From contig CAYZME010000008.1 of assembly GCA_964479435.1 (NCBI GenBank), positions 1-38,219 on the forward strand: DNA of 38,219 nt. Reading direction: 5' to 3'. Made by a program: the position numbers and the translations under genes. A model generated the notes under the pieces. That model saw nothing but the letters and a program-made list of their open reading frames with translations, searched no databases and was not told the origin of the DNA. Shown here one piece after another: positions 16,207 through 23,747 of this stretch (positions are counted from its first letter, which is position 1; each line of letters starts with the position of its first letter). This stretch comes from JAAYKS01 sp964479435. GTDB lineage: Bacteria; Bacillota; Clostridia; Saccharofermentanales; UBA5734.

Positions 16207-19185
16207 ATGCTCCGCCTGCGGGAATTCTGGAGAATGCGTAGAAGAACCGTTTGGGTCGCGACGGCTACACTGGCGGTCGTCTTGTTGACGGTCAGTGCGT
16301 TGTTACTACTCGGTGTTGGCATTTTGCGCGCGCCGATCCCGTTCTTCCATATCACGGATGTACCGACCACAGCCGGCCACATCACCGGCGTCGGGTTCGA
16401 TCTGGACGGCATCCCTACGGCCAACCTACTGGCCGATCCTTCTTTTGAACCACTGGTATACCATGCGCGATTTACGGCATTGGAAGGGACCGCGGACCGG
16501 TTGACGGTTGCCGCCGACGAGGGTTCGCTCGAGCCATACAGCAAAGGTTTCTTTGTCGGCGCGGACATCCGCGTGATGTCAATCACCGATCGGGAAATGG
16601 TTTTGCGCAAAACCGCGAAGGTCTCCGATTATCTTGTCAACCGGCTGGGTAGCATACAGGAGGTGCATCTGCCGGCGGATGTTTCAGCTTCACTGCAGCT
16701 TTTTGATTTCGCGCGAACGGAACAGGCGGTGATCGCCGTCGGAGAGCGTGGTACGGTGCTGATTGGCGCGGATTCACCCGCGCCCGTCTCCATCAAAACG
16801 GGTATATTGTCCGACTTAACGGGCGTTTGCGCCGCGCGCGATGATTTGATGATCGCCTGCGGGAGCGAGGGCGAGCTGGTTGCATCCACCGATGGCGTCA
16901 GCTGGGATGTCTGGCGCGCGCCGACGGGCGTAACGCTCACGGCGGTTGCGACAACCGGCTCTCAGCATGTGGCGGTCGGAACCGGCACGGTGCTGGCAGG
17001 TACGGATAGCGCGTTGAGCCCGGTGGCGGTCCCGGTGGAAGCAGAATGGAGCGATGTCGTGTATGGGGCGGGCAGCTTTTTGGCCTGCGGCAACCATGGG
17101 GCTTTGATGCGCTCGGCCAACGGTGTCGTGTGGGAGCCGCTGGAGCGGGAGGGGAAAACGGATTGGATATGTGCCGATTACCGGGACGGGTTATTTGTAG
17201 TGGCCGGAACCGGAGGCCATCTGTGGTTGATCTCCCCAGAAGAGCCCTGGGTCAAGCGGACCGTGCCGGGCGCCGGTGATCTGATCGATGTCATGCTTTT
17301 GACCCGCAATCGCCTGATTGTGCTGGATACGGAGGGTAGGATTCTGGCCACAGACGACGGCGGTAAAACGTGGACAAAAACCGATTTGCCGACACAGCGG
17401 CAGCCCCGACGGATTGCGGCTACCTCGCAGGAGAGGATCCTGCTTGCGGGAGCTGACGGATTTTTGGGTATTTCACAGCTGGTAAACGAGATCGTCCTTG
17501 ACGCGCCATTGGTAGAAGGGGCTTTTCAGCCGGGTGATTTGGTGTTTCTGGAAAAGGTCACGCAAAACAACGGCAATCCGTCCATCACAGAACCATGGAC
17601 GGCTTCGTATTCTGGTGCCGCGACCCGTGTCCTCAATGATGCCGCCCCGGTCGGCGGCAGTGGATCCATCCGCCTGTATTTAGGTACCACAGAATATGCG
17701 GCGGGCCAATCCGCTTTTCTGTCACAGATCCTGATCGCGGAAGAAGAGGCCAATCAGCTGATCCGGGAGCGCCTCTATACAGCGTCGTTCTGGTTGCGCC
17801 AGGAAGAGTTGGCGAGCCGAGAAGTCCTGGTCTGGCTGACCGGGAGGTTTGATCCGGTAGGTACAGTCGTCCAGAACATCGGCGCGGGGTGGAAGAAGTA
17901 TGAAGTCACTTTTGTGCTGCCGGAAGGGGCGACCGTAAGTTCCCCCGGGGAGATCGCTTTCCATATCGGCATTCGCGACCCCGGGACGGTTTGGATCGAT
18001 GCCGTATGGTTGGGACCAGTCGACGCGGTGGCCGAAACACCGGACGCCGGTTTTGCGGCGGCATTACAAGCCGCACAACCGGATGCGTTGCGGTTGTCTT
18101 TTTTGGGAATCGGCAGAGCGGATACGCGAAGAGGCAACTGGGCGCAGCGGATGGGGAATGAGTCGACGTATGTGGTTGACAATCACCGCGTGCAGGCGCC
18201 TTGCGGTTCGTTGGATACGTCCTTGCGCTTGGCCAACCAGACAGGATCTTTGCCGTGGTTGACCATCGCGCCTTATGCTTCGGACGCGGAAATACGTGAT
18301 CTGATTGAGTACCTGGCCGGTCCGATCACCGAGCCCTACGGGAAATTGCGTATGGACAACGGGAGTACGCAACCATGGACCGATGTGTTTGATCGCATTT
18401 ATTTGGAAGTCGGCGATCCTGAGGACATCTTGGCAGGAGATTTGCGCAAAGCCTCGTTTGTCAACCACGTCATCGGCTTGATTCAGCAATCTCCTTATTA
18501 CCCCTTCGTGCGCCAACAACTGGCCCTGGTGGATGGAATGGAATACGAAACCGCTTTGATGCTTTCCTCGGCCGATTATCATGCGACGCCTCTGGAAATC
18601 GATTTGCTTTCCGGTGACACCCGGGACGGCATCCACAGTGCCTATCGCGCGCTCGCGGATCGTGCGCCGCGCATGCCGGATCGCCCGGCAGACATGAATT
18701 ACGAGCTGATCGCGCGGGTGACTTTGCGTGTGCCGGAGACGCGTGTGCCAACGTTCGCCGAATGGATGGAAACCGTAGCGCATGGAGCCAGCGAAGGATA
18801 CGGAGTTCAGTTGATCGGTGTTGAAATGTCGCCGGGCGGCTCTCTGTCACCTCAAACGTGGAACCAGGCCAATCTTGTAGCGCCCAGCTCGATTGGCGGG
18901 AATACGCGCACGGTCATCCGGCTGGACGCGGCGCCGTTGGAGATTACCGCGTATGCGTTCCATGAAGGTGCGACTTTGCGCGCGATCCTCATCAACCATG
19001 ACAGCCAGGCGCACACCTTCCCGCTCGAGTCCGACATACGTTTGGTTGGTGCCGGGGTCATCGTATTGGATGAAGCGGGGCGCCAGATCTCAAAAGAAAA
19101 GCTGCGCCGCACTACAACAGCGGTCGATGTTTTGCCGGGCGGTGTGACGATCATTGAAATGGAAGAGGGGACCTTGCGAAAATGA
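16207..19185 (+). CDS. Large membrane-anchored protein: beta-propeller, jelly-roll-like and degenerate glycosidase-like domains
   Basis: I do not recognise this 992-residue protein as a named family. Residues 13-39 form one membrane segment after a basic N terminus (RLREFWRMRRRT), so most of it should lie outside the cell. About residues 150-430 look like a Ycf48/BNR-type beta-propeller: repeats of VAVGERGTVLIG, IACGSEGELVASTDGVSW, FLACGNHGALMRSANGVVW and an Asp box ILATDDGGKTWTK at 379-391. About 440-610 resemble a carbohydrate-binding jelly roll (SGSIRLYLGTTEYAAGQSAFLSQ, SFWLRQ, VWIDAVWLGP). About 610-900 resemble an arabinofuranosidase-like barrel (LIEYLAGP, PYGKLRMDNGSTQPW, YLEVGDPED at 732-740), then a C-terminal beta domain. 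The usual GNE catalytic motif is changed to GDP. ATG 16207 follows GGGAGGGG; the end overlaps larA. Confidence 0.75.
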   Translation: MLRLREFWRMRRRTVWVATATLAVVLLTVSALLLLGVGILRAPIPFFHITDVPTTAGHITGVGFDLDGIPTANLLADPSFEPLVYHARFTALEGTADRLTVAADEGSLEPYSKGFFVGADIRVMSITDREMVLRKTAKVSDYLVNRLGSIQEVHLPADVSASLQLFDFARTEQAVIAVGERGTVLIGADSPAPVSIKTGILSDLTGVCAARDDLMIACGSEGELVASTDGVSWDVWRAPTGVTLTAVATTGSQHVAVGTGTVLAGTDSALSPVAVPVEAEWSDVVYGAGSFLACGNHGALMRSANGVVWEPLEREGKTDWICADYRDGLFVVAGTGGHLWLISPEEPWVKRTVPGAGDLIDVMLLTRNRLIVLDTEGRILATDDGGKTWTKTDLPTQRQPRRIAATSQERILLAGADGFLGISQLVNEIVLDAPLVEGAFQPGDLVFLEKVTQNNGNPSITEPWTASYSGAATRVLNDAAPVGGSGSIRLYLGTTEYAAGQSAFLSQILIAEEEANQLIRERLYTASFWLRQEELASREVLVWLTGRFDPVGTVVQNIGAGWKKYEVTFVLPEGATVSSPGEIAFHIGIRDPGTVWIDAVWLGPVDAVAETPDAGFAAALQAAQPDALRLSFLGIGRADTRRGNWAQRMGNESTYVVDNHRVQAPCGSLDTSLRLANQTGSLPWLTIAPYASDAEIRDLIEYLAGPITEPYGKLRMDNGSTQPWTDVFDRIYLEVGDPEDILAGDLRKASFVNHVIGLIQQSPYYPFVRQQLALVDGMEYETALMLSSADYHATPLEIDLLSGDTRDGIHSAYRALADRAPRMPDRPADMNYELIARVTLRVPETRVPTFAEWMETVAHGASEGYGVQLIGVEMSPGGSLSPQTWNQANLVAPSSIGGNTRTVIRLDAAPLEITAYAFHEGATLRAILINHDSQAHTFPLESDIRLVGAGVIVLDEAGRQISKEKLRRTTTAVDVLPGGVTIIEMEEGTLRK

Positions 19186-20570
19186 ATGTGCAACCTGAGC
19201 GGCAACGAAAGATACCCGTGGATAAAAAAGAAGAGAAAACAAGCTGGCGCGATGTGGAGCTGCCATATGGAAAAGGCCGGCTTATCATGCGTATCCCGGA
19301 GGCACGTCTGGCGGGCATTCTCGCTTCTCCCGGCGTCGACGGCACCACCGTAGACCCCATCGCCTGTGTCAAGGACGCGCTCGCGCATCCTCTCGAGTCT
19401 ACCCGCTTGGACCACTTGGCGCGCGGCAAGCGCCACATCGTTATCTCCACACCGGATCATACGCGCCCGATGCCCAGCGATATCACGATGCCGCTTCTGC
19501 TTGAGCAAATCCGCGCCGGCGCGCCGCACGCGGAAATCACAATACTTGTGGCAACCGGCGTGCATCGCGCGACCCGATCTCCGGAGTTGAGCGAACGTTT
19601 TGGCGACGTGGCGGACACCTATGGCGCGCGCATCGTCGTGCACGATGCCGATGACGAGGTGCAATTGGTTCATTTGGGTTCGCTGCCTTCCGGCGCGCCG
19701 CTTTCGCTCCATCGTTTGGCGGTCGAAGCCGATTTGCTGATCGCCGAGGGATTGATCGAGCCGCATTTTTTCGCCGGTTTTTCCGGCGGGCGCAAATCGG
19801 TCTTGCCGGGTATTGCGGGCCGGGAGTCGGTGATGGCCAACCATTGCGCGGCTCTGATCGCGCACCCCTGTGCGCGGACCGGTGTGCTCCCGGGGAACCC
19901 CATCCACGCCGACATGGTTCAGGCGGCAAAAACCGCCAAGCTGGCCTTTATACTCAACGTCGTAATCGATCCCTCGCATCGGATCGCCGCCGCGTTCGCC
20001 GGCGCGGCAAATGCCGCTCACGACGCCGGCTGTGAGTGGTTGGCGGCTCGTTCCCATATCAAACCGCAATCGGCCCCGATCGTTGTGGCGACGAACGGAG
20101 GATACCCGCTGGATCGCGATTTGTATCAGGCCGTCAAATGTATGACCGCAGCGGAAGCCTGTTGCCCGCCAGGAGGGGTCATCATCGCCGTCGCGCGCTG
20201 TCAGGATGGGGTAGGTTCACAAGGAATGTATCAAACCTTCGCGCAAGGGGACCCCGATATGGAGCGCGCGCCCGGCAAACGGCCGACGCCACAGGCCATT
20301 ACCGCGGCGATCGCGAAACGGCCAATGGTCGATACGTTGCCCGATCAATGGCAATCCCAGATCCTGGCGCGGGTCATGACCGGGCGGACGATCGTTGTCG
20401 TCTCAGACCTGCCAGAGGAAACGGTCGCGGCCATGGGCATGGTTCCAGCGCGTGACCTCGAGCACGCGCTGGAAATCGCGGAACGCCTGGTTGGGTCGGG
20501 CGCCCAGCCTGCTGGGCTGGGCGCCCAGGTTTTAGTCATCCCGGACGGTGTCGGGGTTGTGGTGCGCTAA
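19182..20570 (+). CDS. larA: LarA family protein, lactate racemase-like
   Basis: The 462-residue protein belongs to the DUF2088/LarA family, nickel-pincer-cofactor racemases and epimerases of which lactate racemase is the type member. Key regions are DHTRPMPSD (about residues 92-100), ATGVHRATRSPE (about 124-135), FFAGFSGGRKSVLPG with Lys205, and VMANH with His221. The 16-residue spacing between Lys and His matches the cofactor-binding Lys184 and catalytic His200 of the Lactobacillus enzyme. Cofactor biosynthesis genes larB, larC and larE are not in the window. The substrate may be another 2-hydroxyacid. The ATG overlaps the previous stop, and the last 39 bases overlap the 3' end of the convergent SDR gene. 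Confidence 0.87.
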   Translation: MNVQPERQRKIPVDKKEEKTSWRDVELPYGKGRLIMRIPEARLAGILASPGVDGTTVDPIACVKDALAHPLESTRLDHLARGKRHIVISTPDHTRPMPSDITMPLLLEQIRAGAPHAEITILVATGVHRATRSPELSERFGDVADTYGARIVVHDADDEVQLVHLGSLPSGAPLSLHRLAVEADLLIAEGLIEPHFFAGFSGGRKSVLPGIAGRESVMANHCAALIAHPCARTGVLPGNPIHADMVQAAKTAKLAFILNVVIDPSHRIAAAFAGAANAAHDAGCEWLAARSHIKPQSAPIVVATNGGYPLDRDLYQAVKCMTAAEACCPPGGVIIAVARCQDGVGSQGMYQTFAQGDPDMERAPGKRPTPQAITAAIAKRPMVDTLPDQWQSQILARVMTGRTIVVVSDLPEETVAAMGMVPARDLEHALEIAERLVGSGAQPAGLGAQVLVIPDGVGVVVR

Positions 20571-21446
20571 CTGATCCGCCTGGTCGCTGTCTTGTCGGGG
20601 CGCCTGCGGCCCGGCGGCGCGCCGATGCCGTGGCGCGCGTCCATCGATATGGATGAAATCCATACCCATATAGCCGGTCTCATCCCGGTAACCGGTGCCG
20701 TCTGTGTTTTTCCACCAACTGACTTCTTGTGCTTCGGCCAAATAACGGGAACCGTCATCCTGCGGATGATAACCGATGCGTTCCTCGCTGCCATCGGTGT
20801 TCCAAAAACGGCCGTGGTTGGCGGAGACGCCAAAAAGGTTGAGATAGCGCACCTCATCCGGCGCGTCGATGCAGCATTCGACCAGGTGGAGCATGTCGCT
20901 GTGGCTGACCCAGGTGCGTGTTTTCATCGGGCTGAGCGGGCGATCGGTACGCGAGTAATGGCCGATGCGGATGTTGATGCAGGAAATCCCATGTTTGTCA
21001 CAATAATACCGCCCCATGACCTCGACCATGGCTTTGCCAAGGCCGTACAGGGTGTCCGGCCGCGGCGGCGAGTCTGTATCGATGCGCTCATCGACACGAT
21101 AAAACCCCATGACATGATTCGTACTGCCGTTGACCATGCGGCGGCAATGGTTGTGGCGCATGGCTTCAAAGAGATTGAATGTACCGATGACATTGTTGGG
21201 GATAATGCGTTCTTCAAAGTCGAAAGGGCCCAGAAACGCCGCCATGTGGACGACGGTATCCACACCCGCGAACAATCGCATCGCGGTCGCTTGGTCGCGC
21301 AGGTCCAGGGCGACAATCCCCTTTTCTGTATCTGCGTGGCGTGCTGTCGCGATGATTTCGTACCGATGCGTTTCGCGCAATCCGGTCATCAGCATGCCGC
21401 CGATCTGGCCGGCGCAGCCGGTCAGTAGCACTTTTTTCATTTTCAT
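20532..21446 (-). CDS. NAD-dependent epimerase/dehydratase family protein, uronate dehydrogenase-like
   Basis: This is an extended-type SDR of about 304 residues. The N-terminal Rossmann motif is VLLTGCAGQIGG, VVHMAAFLGPF follows, and the catalytic YxxxK appears as LYGLGK. The stretch GSTNHVMGFYRVDERIDTDSPPRPDTLYGLGKAMVEVMGRYYCDKHGISCINIRIG closely resembles uronate dehydrogenases, which oxidise glucuronate and galacturonate to the lactones; the exact substrate is not certain. The C-terminal tail after about residue 260 is longer than usual, Arg/Gln-rich, and overlaps the larA 3' end. Two ATGs (21446 and 21440) are possible; the first is used here. A sigma-A-like promoter lies just upstream. 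Confidence 0.84.
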   Translation of the reverse strand: MKMKKVLLTGCAGQIGGMLMTGLRETHRYEIIATARHADTEKGIVALDLRDQATAMRLFAGVDTVVHMAAFLGPFDFEERIIPNNVIGTFNLFEAMRHNHCRRMVNGSTNHVMGFYRVDERIDTDSPPRPDTLYGLGKAMVEVMGRYYCDKHGISCINIRIGHYSRTDRPLSPMKTRTWVSHSDMLHLVECCIDAPDEVRYLNLFGVSANHGRFWNTDGSEERIGYHPQDDGSRYLAEAQEVSWWKNTDGTGYRDETGYMGMDFIHIDGRAPRHRRAAGPQAPRQDSDQADQLAHHNPDTVRDD

Positions 21447-21483
21447 CACCTGCCCTGCAACCAGCAATGGCTCTTTTAATCTC

Positions 21484-21512
21484 ATTATACAAAGGGGCCG
21501 CGGTCTTGTCCG
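21484..21512 (-). promoter_or_regulatory. Candidate sigma-A promoter for the SDR gene
   Basis: On the minus strand CGGACA (21512-21507) and a perfect TATAAT (21489-21484) are separated by 17 bases. Transcription would start near 21477, about 31 bases before the start codon. Confidence 0.55.
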
Positions 21513-21591
21513 TTTTGCAGCGGGGTACTTTCCGGACAGGATGTGTCCTACAATATGGTTGACCCCATCGATATACGCGGGAGGTAAAGAC

Positions 21592-22530
21592 GTGTCGATC
21601 CTCACGATTTCGCGGCAGCCGGGCAGCCTGGGAGACGAAGTCGCACAGTTGATTGCGCAGCGCCTGGGCTGGGACTTGGTCCGCCGCTCGGATTTGTTTG
21701 AGCTTTTTTTCTCAGAATTGGCCGGGACGCACGAATATCGCATGCTCATGGAGAGTGCCAAGCGCTTTCTTGCCAGCGGCACGGACGGCCGCACTTACAA
21801 AGAGCGGATGGAGCAAGGGCTGCGCCAATTGGCCGCGACCCGGTCTCTGGTACTGGTCGGCTTTGGTTCGCAGGCGTTGTTTGCCGACGATCCGGACGCG
21901 CTGCATGTGCGAATGATCGCTTCCCAGTCGGTGCGGAACGACAGGTTCCGCAAAATGTACAAACTGCCAGCGACCGAGGCCGCGCGTTTGCTCGAGACAT
22001 CGGATCGCAAACATCGGCGGTTCGTGTCGACCGTGTATGGCGTCGATTTGACAGATCCGGCGCACTATCAAATCACGCTGCATACGGACCGGCTGGGCGC
22101 GCAACAATGCGCGGATGTCCTGTTTGCACTGGCGCAGTCGCATCTGACGCGGCGGCAGGAGGCGGCCGAGGCGCGCGAATTGGCGGCAGTCGAGCATCCG
22201 ATGACGGTGCCAGATTTTAAAAATAAAGCCGAGGAAGAATTCGCGCGCATCCTCGACATGTATCAAATCGAGTGGCGTTACGAGCCGCGGACATTCCCGG
22301 TCGAGTGGGACTCGGAAGGCAGTGTGAAAATGGCTTTTTCGCCGGATTTCTTTTTGCCGAAATTTAACACGTATATCGAGTTGACAACCATGAATCAACG
22401 CTATGTGACGATGAAAAACCGCAAAGCCAAAAAACTGCGGGAGTTATACCCCGGGATCAATGTGAAAATTTTATACAAACGGGATATGCAGGCGCTAGCC
22501 GAACGATTCGGCGCGCCCCGGGAGGATTGA
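21592..22530 (+). CDS. Cytidylate kinase-like domain fused to a PD-(D/E)xK-like C-terminal domain
   Basis: The 312-residue protein begins with a cytidylate kinase-like region (about residues 1-185): ILTISRQPGSLGDEVAQLIAQRLGWDLVRRSDLFELF, then LVLVGFGSQALFADDPDALHVRMIASQSVRNDRF. The glycine loop is SRQPGSLGDE and lacks a canonical GxxGxGK. From about residue 205 a different domain follows: KAEEEFARILDMYQIEWRYEPRTFPVEWD, SPDFFLPKFNTYIELTTMNQR and INVKILYKRDMQALAERFG. Asp252 and Glu263 with nearby lysines resemble a restriction-endonuclease-like core, but no E-x-K is present, so nuclease activity is a guess. GTG 21592 follows GGGAGGT. The hpt-like gene starts three bases after its stop, so both are one unit. 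Confidence 0.78.
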   Translation: MSILTISRQPGSLGDEVAQLIAQRLGWDLVRRSDLFELFFSELAGTHEYRMLMESAKRFLASGTDGRTYKERMEQGLRQLAATRSLVLVGFGSQALFADDPDALHVRMIASQSVRNDRFRKMYKLPATEAARLLETSDRKHRRFVSTVYGVDLTDPAHYQITLHTDRLGAQQCADVLFALAQSHLTRRQEAAEARELAAVEHPMTVPDFKNKAEEEFARILDMYQIEWRYEPRTFPVEWDSEGSVKMAFSPDFFLPKFNTYIELTTMNQRYVTMKNRKAKKLRELYPGINVKILYKRDMQALAERFGAPRED

Positions 22531-22533
22531 TGG

Positions 22534-23061
22534 ATGGAGGCGATTCAAACCGGACGGGTTGTCTTTAGCGCCAAGGAAATCGCGCGCCGTGTCCGTGAGC
22601 TGGGCGCGCAAATCAGCCGGGACTTTGCCGGCCAGGACTTGATTCTGGTGAGCGTGTTGAAAGGGTCGATGTACTTTTTTGCCGATCTCAGCCGGGCGAT
22701 CGACCTGCCGATCGCGTTGGATTTCATCACGATCGGGACGTATCCGCACGCTACCAGCCGGCAGGGGATCGTACGAATTACCCGCGATCTGGATCTGGAG
22801 ATCACCGGCAAGCCTGTTTTGGTGGTGGAGGATATTATCCGCACCGGTCTGACGACCGCGTATCTGGTTCAAACGTTGGAGGCGCGCCAGCCGGCGCGGA
22901 TTCAGGTGTGTACGCTGTTGTTATGTCCGGATCAGCAAATGATCAATGTCCCGATCGCGTATTGCGGGTTCGAGATTTCGAGTACCCGGCTCATCGGGTA
23001 CGGGATGGATATTCAGGAACGAGGGCGCAATCTGCCCTATATCGCGGAAATCGCGCGGTGA
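22534..23061 (+). CDS. hpt: Hypoxanthine phosphoribosyltransferase-like protein with altered active site
   Basis: The 175-residue protein has the type I PRTase fold of Hpt enzymes, which turn hypoxanthine or guanine plus PRPP into nucleotides. LILVSVLKGSMYFFADL (about residues 33-49), GIVRITRDLDLEITGK and VLVVEDIIRTGLTT (PRPP motif, residues 94-107) are recognisable, as is GYGMDIQERGRNLPYIAEI near the end. In Hpt the motif reads EDIIDTG and the second Asp is the catalytic base; here residue 103 is Arg (codon CGC at 22840). The tail motif normally has GYGLDY and YRNLPYI. The protein may be a functional variant, a different PRTase or a regulator. It follows the kinase-like gene by three bases. 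Confidence 0.82.
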   Translation: MEAIQTGRVVFSAKEIARRVRELGAQISRDFAGQDLILVSVLKGSMYFFADLSRAIDLPIALDFITIGTYPHATSRQGIVRITRDLDLEITGKPVLVVEDIIRTGLTTAYLVQTLEARQPARIQVCTLLLCPDQQMINVPIAYCGFEISSTRLIGYGMDIQERGRNLPYIAEIAR

Positions 23062-23079
23062 GCGCAACCTGAAAAATGC

Positions 23080-23109
23080 AAAAAAAAAGGCTCCAGCGAA
23101 CCTTTTTTT
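23080..23109. terminator. Bidirectional terminator-like hairpin after hpt
   Basis: An A-run plus GG (to 23090) pairs with CC plus a T-run (from 23101), giving a 9-pair stem over a 10-base loop. It ends the hpt transcript on the plus strand. On the minus strand a run of eight Ts at 23088-23081 could end the candidate RNA that approaches from the other side. Confidence 0.6.
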
Positions 23110-23377
23110 ATCCTACGACATCCCGTATACCCTAATTGGTGAATTCCCATCTCCCGTACGAATCCCGACTAAACCATTCCCTCGTTACAGATACCAGATC
23201 TTTGGCGAAACAATCATTCAAAAGTGATTCCTTTGATCGACTGGCAACTTGTTCGTGTTACCACTTGCCGGTGTTTCCACCTGCCGATGACATCACGCCG
23301 TCAATCGCTGTCCACTTCCGGTTTTACCCGGCGGTATATCGGTCTGTCAAGGAACGAGTCCGGTTTCCCTGGAGCCT
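23081..23377 (-). ncRNA. Candidate structured non-coding RNA of about 297 bases
   Basis: No protein gene fits this stretch. On the minus strand a good promoter (TTGACA, 17 bases, TAAGAT) predicts a start near 23377. The 5' end then reads AGGCTCCAG (23377-23369), which pairs perfectly with CTGGAGCCT at the 3' end (23096-23088); the next bases AACC and GGTT (23365-23362 with 23102-23099) also pair. Right after the 3' arm come Ts. Inside are further hairpins, such as GTG-GAAA-CAC, GGCAA with TTGCC, and TCAAA with TTTGA. I checked for hallmarks of RNase P RNA, tmRNA and SRP RNA and found none, and the length exceeds typical 6S RNA. Transcription is inferred, not shown. Confidence 0.45.
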
Positions 23378-23383
23378 GCTTCG

Positions 23384-23412
23384 ATCTTACCAGCCGATCG
23401 CGGGTCTGTCAA
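23384..23412 (-). promoter_or_regulatory. Promoter for the candidate minus-strand RNA
   Basis: TTGACA (23412-23407) matches the -35 consensus fully, and TAAGAT (23389-23384) matches five of six bases of the -10, at the ideal 17-base spacing. A second, weaker promoter-like pair on the same strand lies about 60 bases downstream (TTGACA then TAAAAC). Confidence 0.6.
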
Positions 23413-23585
23413 TGGTCATTTGGTAAAAATGTACACAAAATCCGTGAAAACGATTTGTTGAATTTGCGATAATAGCCAATTACAGAGCTGTGCAGGTGCG
23501 GTGTATCGCGCGGATAACCCGCCCGAAATCACGCATTCCCTCCTGGAGATCTTTACATGCTGACCTGCAGCGATTGTCACATCTA
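23413..23585 (+). other. Non-coding stretch with a long-range hairpin
   Basis: No ORF fits here. TGCAGGT at 23491-23497 pairs perfectly with ACCTGCA at 23563-23569, enclosing a smaller hairpin (GCGG at 23510-23513 with CCGC at 23519-23522). A possible -10 (GATAAT near 23468) lies upstream. It could be part of a longer leader for the ECF gene, but I could not match it to a known riboswitch class. Confidence 0.3.
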
Positions 23586-23614
23586 TTGACAGTCAATCGG
23601 GTGGCTCATACCAT
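23586..23614 (+). promoter_or_regulatory. Promoter for the ECF transporter gene
   Basis: TTGACA at 23586-23591 is a full -35 match; after 17 bases comes TACCAT (23609-23614), four of six matches to -10. The predicted start near 23621 leaves a leader of about 127 bases that ends in an intrinsic terminator before the ribosome binding site. Confidence 0.5.
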
Positions 23615-23689
23615 AGTAATATAGGAGTCGATTCAATCGACCGGGCGGCCAAGCCGCTTTCCCACTGTTTTAGTACGCACTGCAACCGG

Positions 23690-23731
23690 GAAGATATGGC
23701 GCTCCCCAAGGGGGCGGATCTTCTATTTTTT
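23690..23731 (+). terminator. Leader terminator (possible attenuator) before the ECF gene
   Basis: GAAGAT (23690-23695) pairs with ATCTTC (23718-23723), with an inner GC-rich helix closing on CCCC-AA-GGGG (around 23704-23713). It is followed by TATTTTTT (23724-23731). The ribosome binding site GAGGAGAG begins only a few bases later and the ATG is at 23748. A terminator placed between promoter and gene is typical of riboswitch or attenuation control. Upstream hairpins (GTCGAT-TCA-ATCGAC near 23627 and GCGGC-CAA-GCCGC near 23645) could provide the sensing part. Confidence 0.6.
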
Positions 23732-23747
23732 ATGAGGAGAGAAAGAT

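Noticed and set aside
18852..20069. Open frame of 405 codons on the minus strand
   Set aside because: It is antisense to the surface chimera and larA, has an amino acid make-up rich in Arg, Gly and His typical of shadow frames in GC-rich genes, and shows no recognisable motif.
23508..23524. Stretch CGCGGATAACC resembling the core of preQ1-II riboswitches
   Set aside because: Only this short piece matches; the other conserved parts and the linked ribosome binding site are missing, and the downstream S component does not look like QueT.
23595..23612. GGGTGG stretch reminiscent of a T-box sequence
   Set aside because: The 14-base T-box core (AGGGTGGnACCGCG) is not completed, the position overlaps the promoter, and the downstream gene is not an amino acid gene.
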